Source: an uncultured Anaerolineae bacterium (GTDB lineage: Bacteria > Chloroflexota > Anaerolineae > Aggregatilineales > Phototrophicaceae). Taken from it: DNA of 32,279 nucleotides. The DNA lies in assembly GCA_934216615.1 (NCBI GenBank), contig CAKQCB010000013.1:1-32279 (forward strand). Reading direction: 5' to 3'. Under the pieces are notes generated by a model that did not search any database, was not told where the DNA came from, and worked only from the letters and a program-made list of their open reading frames with translations. Positions 1 to 7,498 of this stretch are shown here, in pieces. Each line of letters starts with the position of its first letter. The first letter of the stretch is position 1. The position numbers and the translations under genes were made by a program.

Positions 1-162
1 TACTGCAAAATGTTTGCGGATGAGTATAACGGCTATTCAAAAGATCATCTATACCGCGCATACAAAGCACCTCACCCCGACAGGGTCGTGCCCTCTACCA
101 TGGGGAGAGGGCGAGAAAAGAATCACGTCACACACGAGGATTTTGTAGGGGCAAGGCGGTGA
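1..162 (+). CDS. Possible 3' end of a truncated gene read into a repeat element
   Basis: Frame 1 is open from the window edge to a TGA at 160-162. The first 22 or so codons read like ordinary protein (FADEYNGYSKDHLYRAYKA), while codons from about 68 onward lie inside repeat element 1. If real, this is the tail of an upstream gene whose natural stop was lost when the element inserted, adding about 30 residues. No family is recognisable. It may equally be non-coding. Confidence 0.2.
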   Translation, partial: YCKMFADEYNGYSKDHLYRAYKAPHPDRVVPSTMGRGREKNHVTHEDFVGARR

Positions 163-260
163 CTTGCCCGCCAATACATATCCTGCCTCGCGACGAAAAA
201 CGTCCCTTTGTCCTCTCCCCACGGAGAGGATGGCTGAGCGCCAGCGAAGCAGGTAAGGTG
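68..260 (+). repeat. Palindromic element, unit 1
   Basis: A 193-base element. It starts with CACCTCACC and ends with GGTAAGGTG, a near-perfect terminal inverted repeat. Inside are three hairpins: GACAGGGTC followed by a CCCTCTCC/GGAGAGGG stem, a central GGGCAAG/CTTGCCC stem, and a distal GTCCTCTCC/GGAGAGGA stem. It is followed by a 66-base spacer (261-326) that is repeated after unit 2. The small reading frames here are by-products of the repeat. Confidence 0.85.
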
Positions 261-326
261 TCCTATAAACGGACAAGACCTGCCTTGTCCCCACGAAGTC
301 ACGTTTATTGAGAGGATTTTTAAATG
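261..326 (+). repeat. 66-base inter-element spacer, copy A
   Basis: This spacer separates units 1 and 2 and is repeated almost identically at 483-548. It carries the stem GGACAAG/CTTGTCC. In copy B the stem is GGCCAAGGC/GCCTTGGCC, so an A-T pair became a C-G pair. The element and spacer were therefore duplicated together as a unit of about 220-260 bases. Confidence 0.75.
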
Positions 327-482
327 CACCTCACCCCGATAGCTACGCTATCGTGCCCTCTCCGTGGGGAGAGGGCGAAAGACACGACATCACATATGAG
401 GATTTTGTAGGGGCAAGGCGTTGCCTTACCCACAAAACATATCCTGCCTCGCGATCAGATGCTCAGCGAAGCAGGTGAGGTG
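327..482 (+). repeat. Palindromic element, unit 2 (internally deleted)
   Basis: A 156-base copy with perfect ends CACCTCACC and GGTGAGGTG. The left hairpins CGATAGC-tac-GCTATCG and GCCCTCTCC/GGAGAGGGC and the central GGCAAGGC stem are present. The distal CCTCTCC/GGAGAGG stem has been lost, leaving only its flanks around 452-470. Confidence 0.85.
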
Positions 483-548
483 TCCTATAAACGGCCAAGG
501 CCTGCCTTGGCCCTACGAGGTCACGTTTTGTGAGAGGATTTTTAAATG
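483..548 (+). repeat. 66-base inter-element spacer, copy B
   Basis: Second copy of the spacer between elements. It holds a perfect 9-bp stem GGCCAAGGC/GCCTTGGCC with a 2-base loop. It ends in the same TTTTTAAATG run before the next element as copy A does. Confidence 0.75.
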
Positions 549-741
549 CACCTCACCCCGATAGCTACGCTATCGTGCCCTCTCCATGGGGAGAGGGCGA
601 AAAGACTCACATCACATATGAGGATTTTGTAGGGGCAAGTCAGTGACTTGCCCGCAAAACATAATCTGCCTCGCGACAAGATACGCATTTGTCCTCTCCC
701 TACGGAGAGGACGGCTGAGCGCCAGCGAAGCAGGTGAGGTG
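549..741 (+). repeat. Palindromic element, unit 3
   Basis: A full 193-base element with perfect terminal inverted repeats CACCTCACC/GGTGAGGTG. Hairpins: CGATAGC/GCTATCG at 559-575, GCCCTCTCC/GGAGAGGGC at 577-598, GGGCAAGTC/GACTTGCCC at 634-654, then a distal GTCCTCTCC/GGAGAGGAC stem. The central stem differs from unit 8 by a paired change (AAGTC/GACTT against AAGGC/GCCTT). A stray GGTGAGGTG at 781-789 suggests a remnant of a further copy just before the stop codon of the next gene. Confidence 0.88.
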
Positions 742-793
742 TCCTTTAGCAGGCATTGTTTCTTGATCATCCACTCATCAGGTGAGGTGATTC

Positions 794-1459
794 CTACACA
801 CCATCCTCATCTTGCAAATCGTCGTAGGTTTCATAATAGTCTTCATAGCGTGGGTTGTCTTCTACAGGCGAATGACGATTGATCCACATGACGACCAATT
901 TCACAAAGAATAACAACACGGCGGTGATGCCGATGGTGAAGAGGAATGTCGCATCCGCAGTGCTGATCAAGGTCGCTACCCACACCGCCACAATCACGAT
1001 GAAAAACAAGGTGATATAACGGATGATGCCGACGCGGTTCATGCGTAACGGACGACCGTTCAATACCCATGTGACCATGCCGATAATCCCACCGATGAAC
1101 GCTCCATCGACCGCGCCTTGTAAAAACCGCACTGATAAATCATCGGTGAAGGCGGTGGTCGTCAGCGGGTAGAGGGTGTTCAAAACGCCGTACAACAAGG
1201 CGCCGACCAACGTCCCAAACTGGCCGCTGAACCAGTCAATGTACACATTACGGATAAAAAACCCGCCGATGGCATACAGGATGCCGACGACAGCGATCAC
1301 CCCTGCGGCGCTGGTGAAACCCGCTGATACATCTTGCGCTAAAGGTTCCGCACGATCCCATAAAATACTGCGCGCGGCAAAATAGCCCGCAAAAACAAAG
1401 CCCGACATCAACGCGATGAAAACCACCCGAATGACACGATATATAAAACCCGACTGCAT
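794..1459 (-). CDS. Hypothetical multi-pass membrane protein
   Basis: A 221-residue protein that I do not recognise. It has about five or six hydrophobic segments (residues near 8-30, 48-68, 78-98, 112-133, 145-165 and 172-192), glycine-rich in the third and fourth. It ends in a short acidic, tyrosine-rich tail (YEDYYETYDD then DEDG) that is probably cytoplasmic. A ribosome site AAAGGA lies about 11 bases before the ATG and overlaps the end of the upstream moaB gene, from which it is separated by 9 bases, so the two are probably cotranscribed. No catalytic motif is visible. Confidence 0.75.
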   Translation of the reverse strand: MQSGFIYRVIRVVFIALMSGFVFAGYFAARSILWDRAEPLAQDVSAGFTSAAGVIAVVGILYAIGGFFIRNVYIDWFSGQFGTLVGALLYGVLNTLYPLTTTAFTDDLSVRFLQGAVDGAFIGGIIGMVTWVLNGRPLRMNRVGIIRYITLFFIVIVAVWVATLISTADATFLFTIGITAVLLFFVKLVVMWINRHSPVEDNPRYEDYYETYDDLQDEDGV

Positions 1460-1468
1460 GTGTTATAT

Positions 1469-1981
1469 TTATCCTTTACGGGCAATTTCCCAAGCAAGAT
1501 GATTGATTTCAGGCAGGATCAACCGCGTTAAAGCAACTTCCACCGCATTTGGACTTCCCGGCGTCGAAAAGATCACCGTACCGCGATAAACACCCGCTGT
1601 TGCACGGCTCAACATCGCCGCCGCGCCCACCTCTTGAAAACTGAGCAGGCGAAAGAGTTCACCAAACCCGGGCATGTGCTTTTCGAGTTTACGGCTGATC
1701 ACATCATAGGTGGTATCGCGAGGACTAATGCCAGTCCCGCCGTTGAAGATGATGATGCGTATTTCAGGGTCATTTGCCATCTCATCTAACACCTGTTCGA
1801 TCTGCTCTGGCTCATCTTTTACGATACGGTATGCACGCATATGATGGCCCAATGCAGAAAGTTGATCTTGGATGAAACTTCGGTTCACATCAGTTTCAGG
1901 GGTTCGGGTGTCGCTGACCGTCACGATCCCGACAGAAATTGGCGCATTTCCAGCGAAAGCGCGGTGATCGTTTGCACCCAT
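1469..1981 (-). CDS. moaB: Molybdenum cofactor biosynthesis protein MoaB
   Basis: A 170-residue MoaB/MogA-fold protein, the usual length. It has an early [14 protein letters not shown] strand and the molybdopterin-binding signature [10 protein letters not shown] at about residues 93-102. The family stretch [22 protein letters not shown] follows, then [10 protein letters not shown] near the end. Family members bind molybdopterin; related proteins adenylylate it before molybdenum insertion, although MoaB is dispensable in E. coli. No other moa, moe or mog gene is visible in the window, so this copy is separated from its pathway. It is the first gene of a leftward pair with the membrane protein downstream. 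Confidence 0.9.
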   Translation of the reverse strand: MGANDHRAFAGNAPISVGIVTVSDTRTPETDVNRSFIQDQLSALGHHMRAYRIVKDEPEQIEQVLDEMANDPEIRIIIFNGGTGISPRDTTYDVISRKLEKHMPGFGELFRLLSFQEVGAAAMLSRATAGVYRGTVIFSTPGSPNAVEVALTRLILPEINHLAWEIARKG

Positions 1982-2034
1982 AATCCACCTTTCATCATCC
2001 GTTCCCAGAAAATTTAGAAAGCGTTAAATGACTC

Positions 2035-2061
2035 TTTACGAAACTTCACTTCAAATATGAT
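2035..2061 (+). promoter_or_regulatory. Possible promoter of the PAP2-like gene, near-leaderless
   Basis: A good -10 box, TATGAT, lies at 2056-2061, with a weak -35 candidate TTTACG at 2035-2040 (spacing 15). The -10 box ends only 11 bases before the ATG at 2073, so the transcript would begin within a few bases of the start codon. No Shine-Dalgarno sequence fits in that space, which agrees with a leaderless or near-leaderless mRNA. Confidence 0.4.
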
Positions 2062-2072
2062 ACACTACCATT

Positions 2073-2714
2073 ATGAACGCAGTACGTAGACTTCCAACTA
2101 AAGCCTCAGGCATCAAAACCCGCTATGAATCGTGGGCACGTTTAGTGTCAGATTTGCTCAGTCCTCCAGTCATTTGGGGGGTGATCGCATTCGCTGTTGC
2201 CGCTTATCGCACCGACAACCCCAATGATGCTTTCATTTGGGGATTGTTATATACCGTGATCGTCTGTGTTTTTCCCGCCGCCTATGTGGGCTGGATGGTC
2301 AAACGCGGGGTCATTAGCGATGTGCACATGGCAAACCGCTCAGAACGGTACCGGCCTTTTGTCGTCACTTGCATTTGCACCGTTTTCGCGTGGGCAATGC
2401 TCAGTGTTTTAGGCGCGCCAGAAGCGCTCCCCTTATATGCCTTGTTCAGCCTCGTGCAAGTTGTGATCATGCTCGCGATCACCCTGTTTTGGCAGATCAG
2501 CTTTCACACGATGAGCATCAGCGGGGCAGTGACCATCGCCGGTATTTTATACGGCGCATCCACCTTCTTCACCCTCTCGCCGCTCATTGGTTTGGTGGCT
2601 TTAGCGCGTTTAAATTTACACCGTCACACCCGCGCCCAAGTCGTCGCAGGGATCACGCTCGGCGGTGTGATGACGTATATCCTGTATCGGCTCACCCAAC
2701 CCTTTTGGGTTTAA
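2073..2714 (+). CDS. PAP2-superfamily-like membrane protein, degenerate active site
   Basis: A 213-residue protein with about six membrane segments. Its layout resembles PAP2 lipid phosphatases: an RYRP motif near residue 92-95 (motif 1 ends in RP), ISFHTMSISG at 142-151 (motif 2, usually SGHT) and R179-x5-H185-x3-Q189 (motif 3, normally R-x5-H-x3-D). The conserved histidines are present, but the Gly of SGHT is Phe and the final Asp is Gln. It may therefore have altered or no phosphatase activity. It is a single gene, transcribed away from moaB, and stops just before the terminator at 2738. Confidence 0.65.
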   Translation: MNAVRRLPTKASGIKTRYESWARLVSDLLSPPVIWGVIAFAVAAYRTDNPNDAFIWGLLYTVIVCVFPAAYVGWMVKRGVISDVHMANRSERYRPFVVTCICTVFAWAMLSVLGAPEALPLYALFSLVQVVIMLAITLFWQISFHTMSISGAVTIAGILYGASTFFTLSPLIGLVALARLNLHRHTRAQVVAGITLGGVMTYILYRLTQPFWV

Positions 2715-2737
2715 TCTAAATCGTCCTTAAAAACGAC

Positions 2738-2770
2738 AAAGCCCTTTCAGGTTTGAAAGGGCTTTTCTTA
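2738..2770. terminator. Bidirectional intrinsic terminator
   Basis: A perfect 12-bp stem AAAGCCCTTTCA/TGAAAGGGCTTT with a GGTT loop (2738-2765). It has T-rich sequence to the right and A-rich sequence to the left. It sits between the convergent PAP2-like gene (+) and the transporter operon (-) and can serve both. Confidence 0.85.
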
Positions 2771-2786
2771 TTTCGACAGTTCAAAT

Positions 2787-2972
2787 TTAGGGGCGGTTCG
2801 TCACTCGTTGCATCACATACACGCCGACAATGAGGAATATTCCCATCCCCAATGAACAGATCGTCGCAATATATTCAGCAGAACCCTGCTGAACGAAGAA
2901 TAATAAAACCACCGCACACAAGACTAAAAACATACCTAACCGTAAAAATGCGCGGTAAGCTCCAAGTCCCAT
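2787..2972 (-). CDS. Small two-helix membrane protein at the end of the transporter operon
   Basis: A 61-residue protein with two hydrophobic helices (about residues 11-28 and 33-54) joined by the short turn QQGSAEY, and a short basic C-terminus. It starts 4 bases after the stop of the second ATPase gene, so it is surely cotranscribed with the transporter. I know no named family. A small accessory subunit or an unrelated passenger are both possible. Confidence 0.6.
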   Translation of the reverse strand: MGLGAYRAFLRLGMFLVLCAVVLLFFVQQGSAEYIATICSLGMGIFLIVGVYVMQRVTNRP

Positions 2973-2976
2973 GATG

Positions 2977-3984
2977 TTATGCCTCTTTATATAGGGTAAG
3001 CGGACGGCCTTCAGTCAAAATCGTACACGCGGTTTCGATATTCGTCCCCGCAATCGGTTCTAGGTTCGGTTCTATGATGTCGCATACCTCCGGCACATAC
3101 CACGGACAGCGCGTGTGAAACACACATCCTGAAGGTAGTTTAGTAAGGCTAGGAATATCTTCACTACGCAATAAAATCTGCTCTTTATGACGGGTTTTTT
3201 CAGGGTCTGCTTCGGGAATCGCCGCTAACAATACCCGCGTATACGGGTGCTGTGGATTGGTGATGATTTCTGCCGTCGGGCCAATTTCAATCAACCGCCC
3301 AAGATACATCACCCCAATACGATCTTCCCAAGAAAAATGTTTGGCAATCGCTAAGTCATGAGTGATGAAAACAATCGTCACGCCGAGATTCTTAGTCATG
3401 TCCGTCAGCATTTTGAGCAAGCCAATGCGGATCGACACATCGACCATGCTCACCGCTTCGTCAGCCAAAATCACTTTTGGATTGGTCGTCAACGCACGGG
3501 CAATACTCACCCGCTGGCGCTGCCCCCCGCTCAATTGATAGGGATACTTGTCCATAATGTCTTGAGAAGGCAAATCCACCATTTCGAGTAACTCGCCTAC
3601 CCGTTGGCGTGCCTGCGGGCGTGACCTGACGAATTTATGACGAAACAGGGGAAAACTCAGAATATCATAAATCGTGTGGGTAGGGTTGAGCGACGCGTAA
3701 GGGTCTTGATGAATGATCTGTACCGAACGGCGAAAATGCTTGTAATCTTCACCTTTCAGCTTAGCAACATCTTTTCCCTCAAAAAACACACTTCCACGAG
3801 TAGGCTTCAACAACCCCGATAAAATACGCCCAGTTGTGGTTTTACCGCATCCGCTTTCGCCTACTAAACATAAGCGTTCGAGAGGTGTAACTTGTAAATT
3901 GATATCCCGCAGGACAGGGACAGTTGCGCGCCCCTTGTTGAAGGTTTGATAAATATTTTTGAGTTCGATAATCGGTTCTGGCAT
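2977..3984 (-). CDS. Oligopeptide/dipeptide ABC transporter ATP-binding protein (DppF/OppF type)
   Basis: A 335-residue ABC ATPase on the cytoplasmic side of a peptide importer. Walker A GESGCGKTT at 42-50, Q-loop HQDPYASLNP at 91-100, signature LSGGQRQRVSIARAL from 150, Walker B VILADE at 170-175, and switch histidine in FITHDLA. The C-terminal oligopeptide domain has PSGCVFHTRCPW with its cysteines. An oddity is DEAVSMVDVS where relatives usually have DEPVSALDVS, so the Pro after the catalytic Glu and the Ala-Leu of the D-loop are changed. It lies 15 bases downstream of its partner ATPase in the operon. Confidence 0.92.
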   Translation of the reverse strand: MPEPIIELKNIYQTFNKGRATVPVLRDINLQVTPLERLCLVGESGCGKTTTGRILSGLLKPTRGSVFFEGKDVAKLKGEDYKHFRRSVQIIHQDPYASLNPTHTIYDILSFPLFRHKFVRSRPQARQRVGELLEMVDLPSQDIMDKYPYQLSGGQRQRVSIARALTTNPKVILADEAVSMVDVSIRIGLLKMLTDMTKNLGVTIVFITHDLAIAKHFSWEDRIGVMYLGRLIEIGPTAEIITNPQHPYTRVLLAAIPEADPEKTRHKEQILLRSEDIPSLTKLPSGCVFHTRCPWYVPEVCDIIEPNLEPIAGTNIETACTILTEGRPLTLYKEA

Positions 3985-3999
3985 CAGTTTTTCATCCGG

Positions 4000-5031
4000 T
4001 TAGACTTGCGCATCCACACGATGGCCTACGACAGAATCACGCACTTCAATCACTTTATCCGTATGCCAACATGCTGCTAGATGCCCCGCTTCATATTCCA
4101 CAAGTTGCGGAGAATCTGTTTTGCATTTGTCCGTTGCAAATGCACAGCGCGGATGAAATTTACAACCAGACGGCGGATTTAAGAGGTTTGGCGGTGACCC
4201 GGGAATACTTTCCAATTCGGCTTGATCTTGGTCTAACCGAGGCACAGAATTCAAAAGCCCTAACGTATAGGGGTGCAAGGGGCGATAAAATATCGAGTTC
4301 ACATCGCTGATCTCAACGATCTCGCCCGCGTACATCGTCGCGACACGATCTGCCATTTCAGCGGCGAGCGCCAAGTCATGACTGATAAAAATAATGCTGA
4401 ACTCTAAGCGCGTGCGCATCTCGTTCAAGACGCTGATGATAGCGCGTTGGGTGAGGATGTCGAGCGCGGTCGTCGGTTCATCCAAGATCACCACTTGCGG
4501 GTTGAGAAACACGCCCAGCGCCAGTAAAGCACGCTGTTTCATCCCCCCGCTTAATTCATGGGGATATGAGTCGTAAACCCGTTCGGGGTCTAAACGCACG
4601 AGCTTGAACAATTCGAGCGTGCGCTTACGAATTTCTTCTTCGTTCGTCCAGCCGTGTGCATAGGCAGTATCGCGAAATTGGTCTTTAATTTTCAAGATGG
4701 GGTTAAATGCGTTTTGTGCCCCTTGAAAGACCATCGCACAATCTTGCCAGCGAAAGGCGCGTAACTTTTTATCATTGTATTTAAGAACGTCTGAGGTTTC
4801 GGAATCACGCGTATACAATACGCGCCCTTTCGTGATCTTCGCCCCTTTGGGAAGCATCCGAATCAACGCAAGGCTGACGGTTGTTTTGCCAGACCCGCTC
4901 TCGCCGATCAGCGCGAGCGCTTCCCCTTTGCGAAGTTCAAAGGAAACATTTGAAGTCGCCTGTACATTGCCTTTCGTCGTCTTATAGATGATGGCAATGT
5001 CATCGACTTTGAGGATTACTTCATTGCTCAT
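4000..5031 (-). CDS. Oligopeptide/dipeptide ABC transporter ATP-binding protein (DppD/OppD type)
   Basis: A 343-residue ABC ATPase. Walker A GESGSGKTT at 43-51, signature LSGGMKQRALLAL, Walker B VVILDEPTTALD with the canonical D-loop, switch histidine in FISHDLALAAEM, and C-terminal PSGCKFHPRCAF with the four-cysteine pattern of peptide-transporter ATPases. It pairs with the DppF-type subunit to drive the permeases. A GGAG lies 8 bases before the ATG. It is 21 bases downstream of the second permease gene. Confidence 0.93.
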   Translation of the reverse strand: MSNEVILKVDDIAIIYKTTKGNVQATSNVSFELRKGEALALIGESGSGKTTVSLALIRMLPKGAKITKGRVLYTRDSETSDVLKYNDKKLRAFRWQDCAMVFQGAQNAFNPILKIKDQFRDTAYAHGWTNEEEIRKRTLELFKLVRLDPERVYDSYPHELSGGMKQRALLALGVFLNPQVVILDEPTTALDILTQRAIISVLNEMRTRLEFSIIFISHDLALAAEMADRVATMYAGEIVEISDVNSIFYRPLHPYTLGLLNSVPRLDQDQAELESIPGSPPNLLNPPSGCKFHPRCAFATDKCKTDSPQLVEYEAGHLAACWHTDKVIEVRDSVVGHRVDAQV

Positions 5032-5052
5032 TCAATGGCTCCAGTCGATGGG

Positions 5053-6321
5053 TTATGAACGTAAACGGGGGTCGAACATTTCTTCAAGCGCGCGGGCAAA
5101 CAGCACTAAAAAGATTTGGAAAAGTGCAATTGCCATCACCGGAGCAAGCGCCATACTCGCCCCATCGGGGTTGTATAACGTGCCGCGTGAACGACCAAAA
5201 TACAGCATGACACCCCATGTGTAATCGTTAATGGGCGCCAGCCCTAGCACCACCAACCCAACCTGTTCATACATCGAGAAAATGATGAGGAAGATCAAAT
5301 TAATGACCACATAGCTAATCATGTTGGGCAGAATTTCGCGAAACATGATATGGGGCAATCCAAGATCGAGCGCTTGGGCGGCTTCGACATAATCTCGTTC
5401 GCGCAAGGTCATCACTTGAGAGCGGATCGCGCGGGTCAACGAAGGCCATGATAAGATGCCGATCAGAACCGCCAGCAGAAATAAATCATTCAGGCGAACC
5501 AAACCCGCCAAGACCACAAGCAGAGGAAAACGCGGGATCGCCAAAAAGATATTCGTGATCCATGACACGACAGAATCAAAAACGCCACCCAATAATGCCG
5601 AAAGTGTCCCTAAAATCACGGCGATGACGGTCGAGATGAGCGCCGCTACCAAGGCCACAAGAATCATATTGCGCCCGCCATGCACGATATGACTAAAAAT
5701 ATCGCGCCCTTGTGTATCCGTCCCTAACAAATACGGGGCGCCCAACGTGGGGTTTGAAACCACCAAGTTGCTGAACCGTTCGGCAAGTTCAGGGTCAGTT
5801 TGTTGGGCGACAAAATTTTGATACGAACGCGAATACATGATGACGGCATCCGTTTCACCATCTGCCAATGCTTCTAAGGCGGTGATGTAACCGGTGGTTC
5901 CGCGTCGTCGGTCTTCAAACCGATAGGTTTCAACCGAGATATTTTGACTGTCTTCGTAGGGGGCAACTAAACTCGGCCCACCTGTTTGTAAAACTGCGCC
6001 AATCGTATGCCCGTTCAGAGATTCAAAACTGGTGAAAGTTGAGGCATCTTCTGCGCGGGTGACCAACTGCATCCGCTCTCCAATAGAGCCAGCCACTTGG
6101 TCTAATTTCACTTCGCTATCAAAAGGGATGAAATACGGCAGAATAAACGTGAATACCACATAAAAACACAGGCCAAGAAAGCCAATAAACCCTGCTTTAT
6201 TACGGCTGAGCGCTTTTAAAAACTGAACGATATTCCCGAAGATCACCGCAAGAAGATTCGGTTTTTTAGTTTCGTTTACAGAAGTTGGATAGAGTGCGCT
6301 GCTGCTTGCCATCTTAGTCAT
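5053..6321 (-). CDS. Peptide ABC transporter permease (DppC/OppC type) with a large extracytoplasmic insert
   Basis: A 422-residue permease, longer than the usual roughly 280-330. TM1 is at about 43-63. The family motif LLGTDTQGRDIFS occurs at 198-210, and the coupling (EAA) loop lies around 291-333 with YVEAAQALDLG and FREILPN. Between TM1 and LLGTD lies an insert of about 100 residues (85-185). It has FESLNGHTIGAVLQTG and ALEALADGETDAVIMY, which resemble the lobes of family 3 solute-binding proteins. The start overlaps the end of the upstream permease gene by 8 bases, indicating translational coupling. The 5' region could start at M1 or M4. Confidence 0.92.
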   Translation of the reverse strand: MTKMASSSALYPTSVNETKKPNLLAVIFGNIVQFLKALSRNKAGFIGFLGLCFYVVFTFILPYFIPFDSEVKLDQVAGSIGERMQLVTRAEDASTFTSFESLNGHTIGAVLQTGGPSLVAPYEDSQNISVETYRFEDRRRGTTGYITALEALADGETDAVIMYSRSYQNFVAQQTDPELAERFSNLVVSNPTLGAPYLLGTDTQGRDIFSHIVHGGRNMILVALVAALISTVIAVILGTLSALLGGVFDSVVSWITNIFLAIPRFPLLVVLAGLVRLNDLFLLAVLIGILSWPSLTRAIRSQVMTLRERDYVEAAQALDLGLPHIMFREILPNMISYVVINLIFLIIFSMYEQVGLVVLGLAPINDYTWGVMLYFGRSRGTLYNPDGASMALAPVMAIALFQIFLVLFARALEEMFDPRLRS

Positions 6322-7408
6322 CCCCTGTAATGCGAACTCGTGGGTCTAGCTGTCCATACAACATATCTGCAAAGAAGTTTGCAAACACAACGCTCGCCGT
6401 AAGGATGAAGAAAACCCCTTGCATCGACGTGTAATCTCGCGTGGTGATCGATGCAAAAAGATAATGTCCTAAGCCCCAGTAAACAAAAATTTCTTCGATC
6501 ACAACCCCACTGCCCAACACAAAGCCGATGCTGATGGTCAGTTGTGTGAACAAGGGAAGCATCGCGTTACGACCGACATACGCGGTCATGATGCGCCGTG
6601 AAGAAAGACCACGCGCCCGCGCCACATTCACATAATCTTCGCCTTGCACGCTCATGGTACTGCTCTTCATCGAGAGCATCCACGTTCCCAGCGTGCTAAT
6701 GACATAGATGAAAACGGGCAGTGCCGCACGTTTTAAGATATCCAGAATGAAAGGAAGGTTAAACCCAGCGGTCAGGGACGGGGAATAGGTTCCGCGTATA
6801 TCACCAACGCTGAACCAGCGCAGATGAATCCCAAACACAATGATGATGATCAAGCCCCAAATATAATTCGGGACGCCCGTCAAAGCGGAGGCAATAATCG
6901 ACAATACATGGTCGATGATGGAGTTTCGGTAATACGCCATCACCATGCCTAAGAAAGAACCGAGCGTAAAACTGATGACCAACCCTGCGCCGACAGCAAA
7001 GAGTGTCCACGGCAAGAAACGGGCGATTTCATCAATCACGCGGGTTCCGGGGGATGTGATGGAGGTGCCAAAGTCAAAACGTAGTAAGTTCCCTAACCAC
7101 TCAAAATATTGATCAATGACTGAAGCATCAGGGTCAAAGTTGAGCGTCGCCGCCGCACGCGCATAAGCCACATCGCGCGGGATGTTCTCTGCTTGGATGA
7201 TCTGCTCGGTCATAATTTCGAGCGGGTTACCCGGCATCAAGCGAATTAAGAAAAAAATCAACGTTGAAACAGCTAAAATAGTAAGAACTGCTTGAAGAAA
7301 TTTTCTGAGAAAGAAATTTTTTGAAAGTTTTCGCAAGCTATCCAATACGTTTACACTCGCTTGCGAGGTATCGCCAGATTTGCTTAATGCGGGATCATGA
7401 ACACCCAT
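6314..7408 (-). CDS. Peptide ABC transporter permease (DppB/OppB type)
   Basis: A 364-residue inner-membrane permease of the DppB/OppB type. A cytoplasmic N-terminus leads to TM1, then the family motif IRLMPGNPLE, a long extracytoplasmic loop, LLRFDFGTSI, and membrane segments including a coupling loop with GEDYVNVARARGLSSRRIM. It ends in DPRVR. I chose the ATG at 7406-7408, preceded by GGGGTGCGGT. An in-frame TTG four codons earlier (7418-7420) lacks a good ribosome site. The TGA stop overlaps the next permease gene. Confidence 0.92.
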   Translation of the reverse strand: MGVHDPALSKSGDTSQASVNVLDSLRKLSKNFFLRKFLQAVLTILAVSTLIFFLIRLMPGNPLEIMTEQIIQAENIPRDVAYARAAATLNFDPDASVIDQYFEWLGNLLRFDFGTSITSPGTRVIDEIARFLPWTLFAVGAGLVISFTLGSFLGMVMAYYRNSIIDHVLSIIASALTGVPNYIWGLIIIIVFGIHLRWFSVGDIRGTYSPSLTAGFNLPFILDILKRAALPVFIYVISTLGTWMLSMKSSTMSVQGEDYVNVARARGLSSRRIMTAYVGRNAMLPLFTQLTISIGFVLGSGVVIEEIFVYWGLGHYLFASITTRDYTSMQGVFFILTASVVFANFFADMLYGQLDPRVRITGDD

Positions 7409-7498
7409 ACCGCACCCCAATTGAACCTATGATCGGAAAGAAGGACTCATCAGTGGCAGGCGAACCCACCACTGATGAATGAATAAAGCAGGAACTAA

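Noticed and set aside
68..741. CRISPR-like array
   Set aside because: The repeating units are 156-193 bases with related internal sequence, and the 66-base spacers are nearly identical to each other. A CRISPR array would have short repeats and unique spacers, and no cas gene is present.
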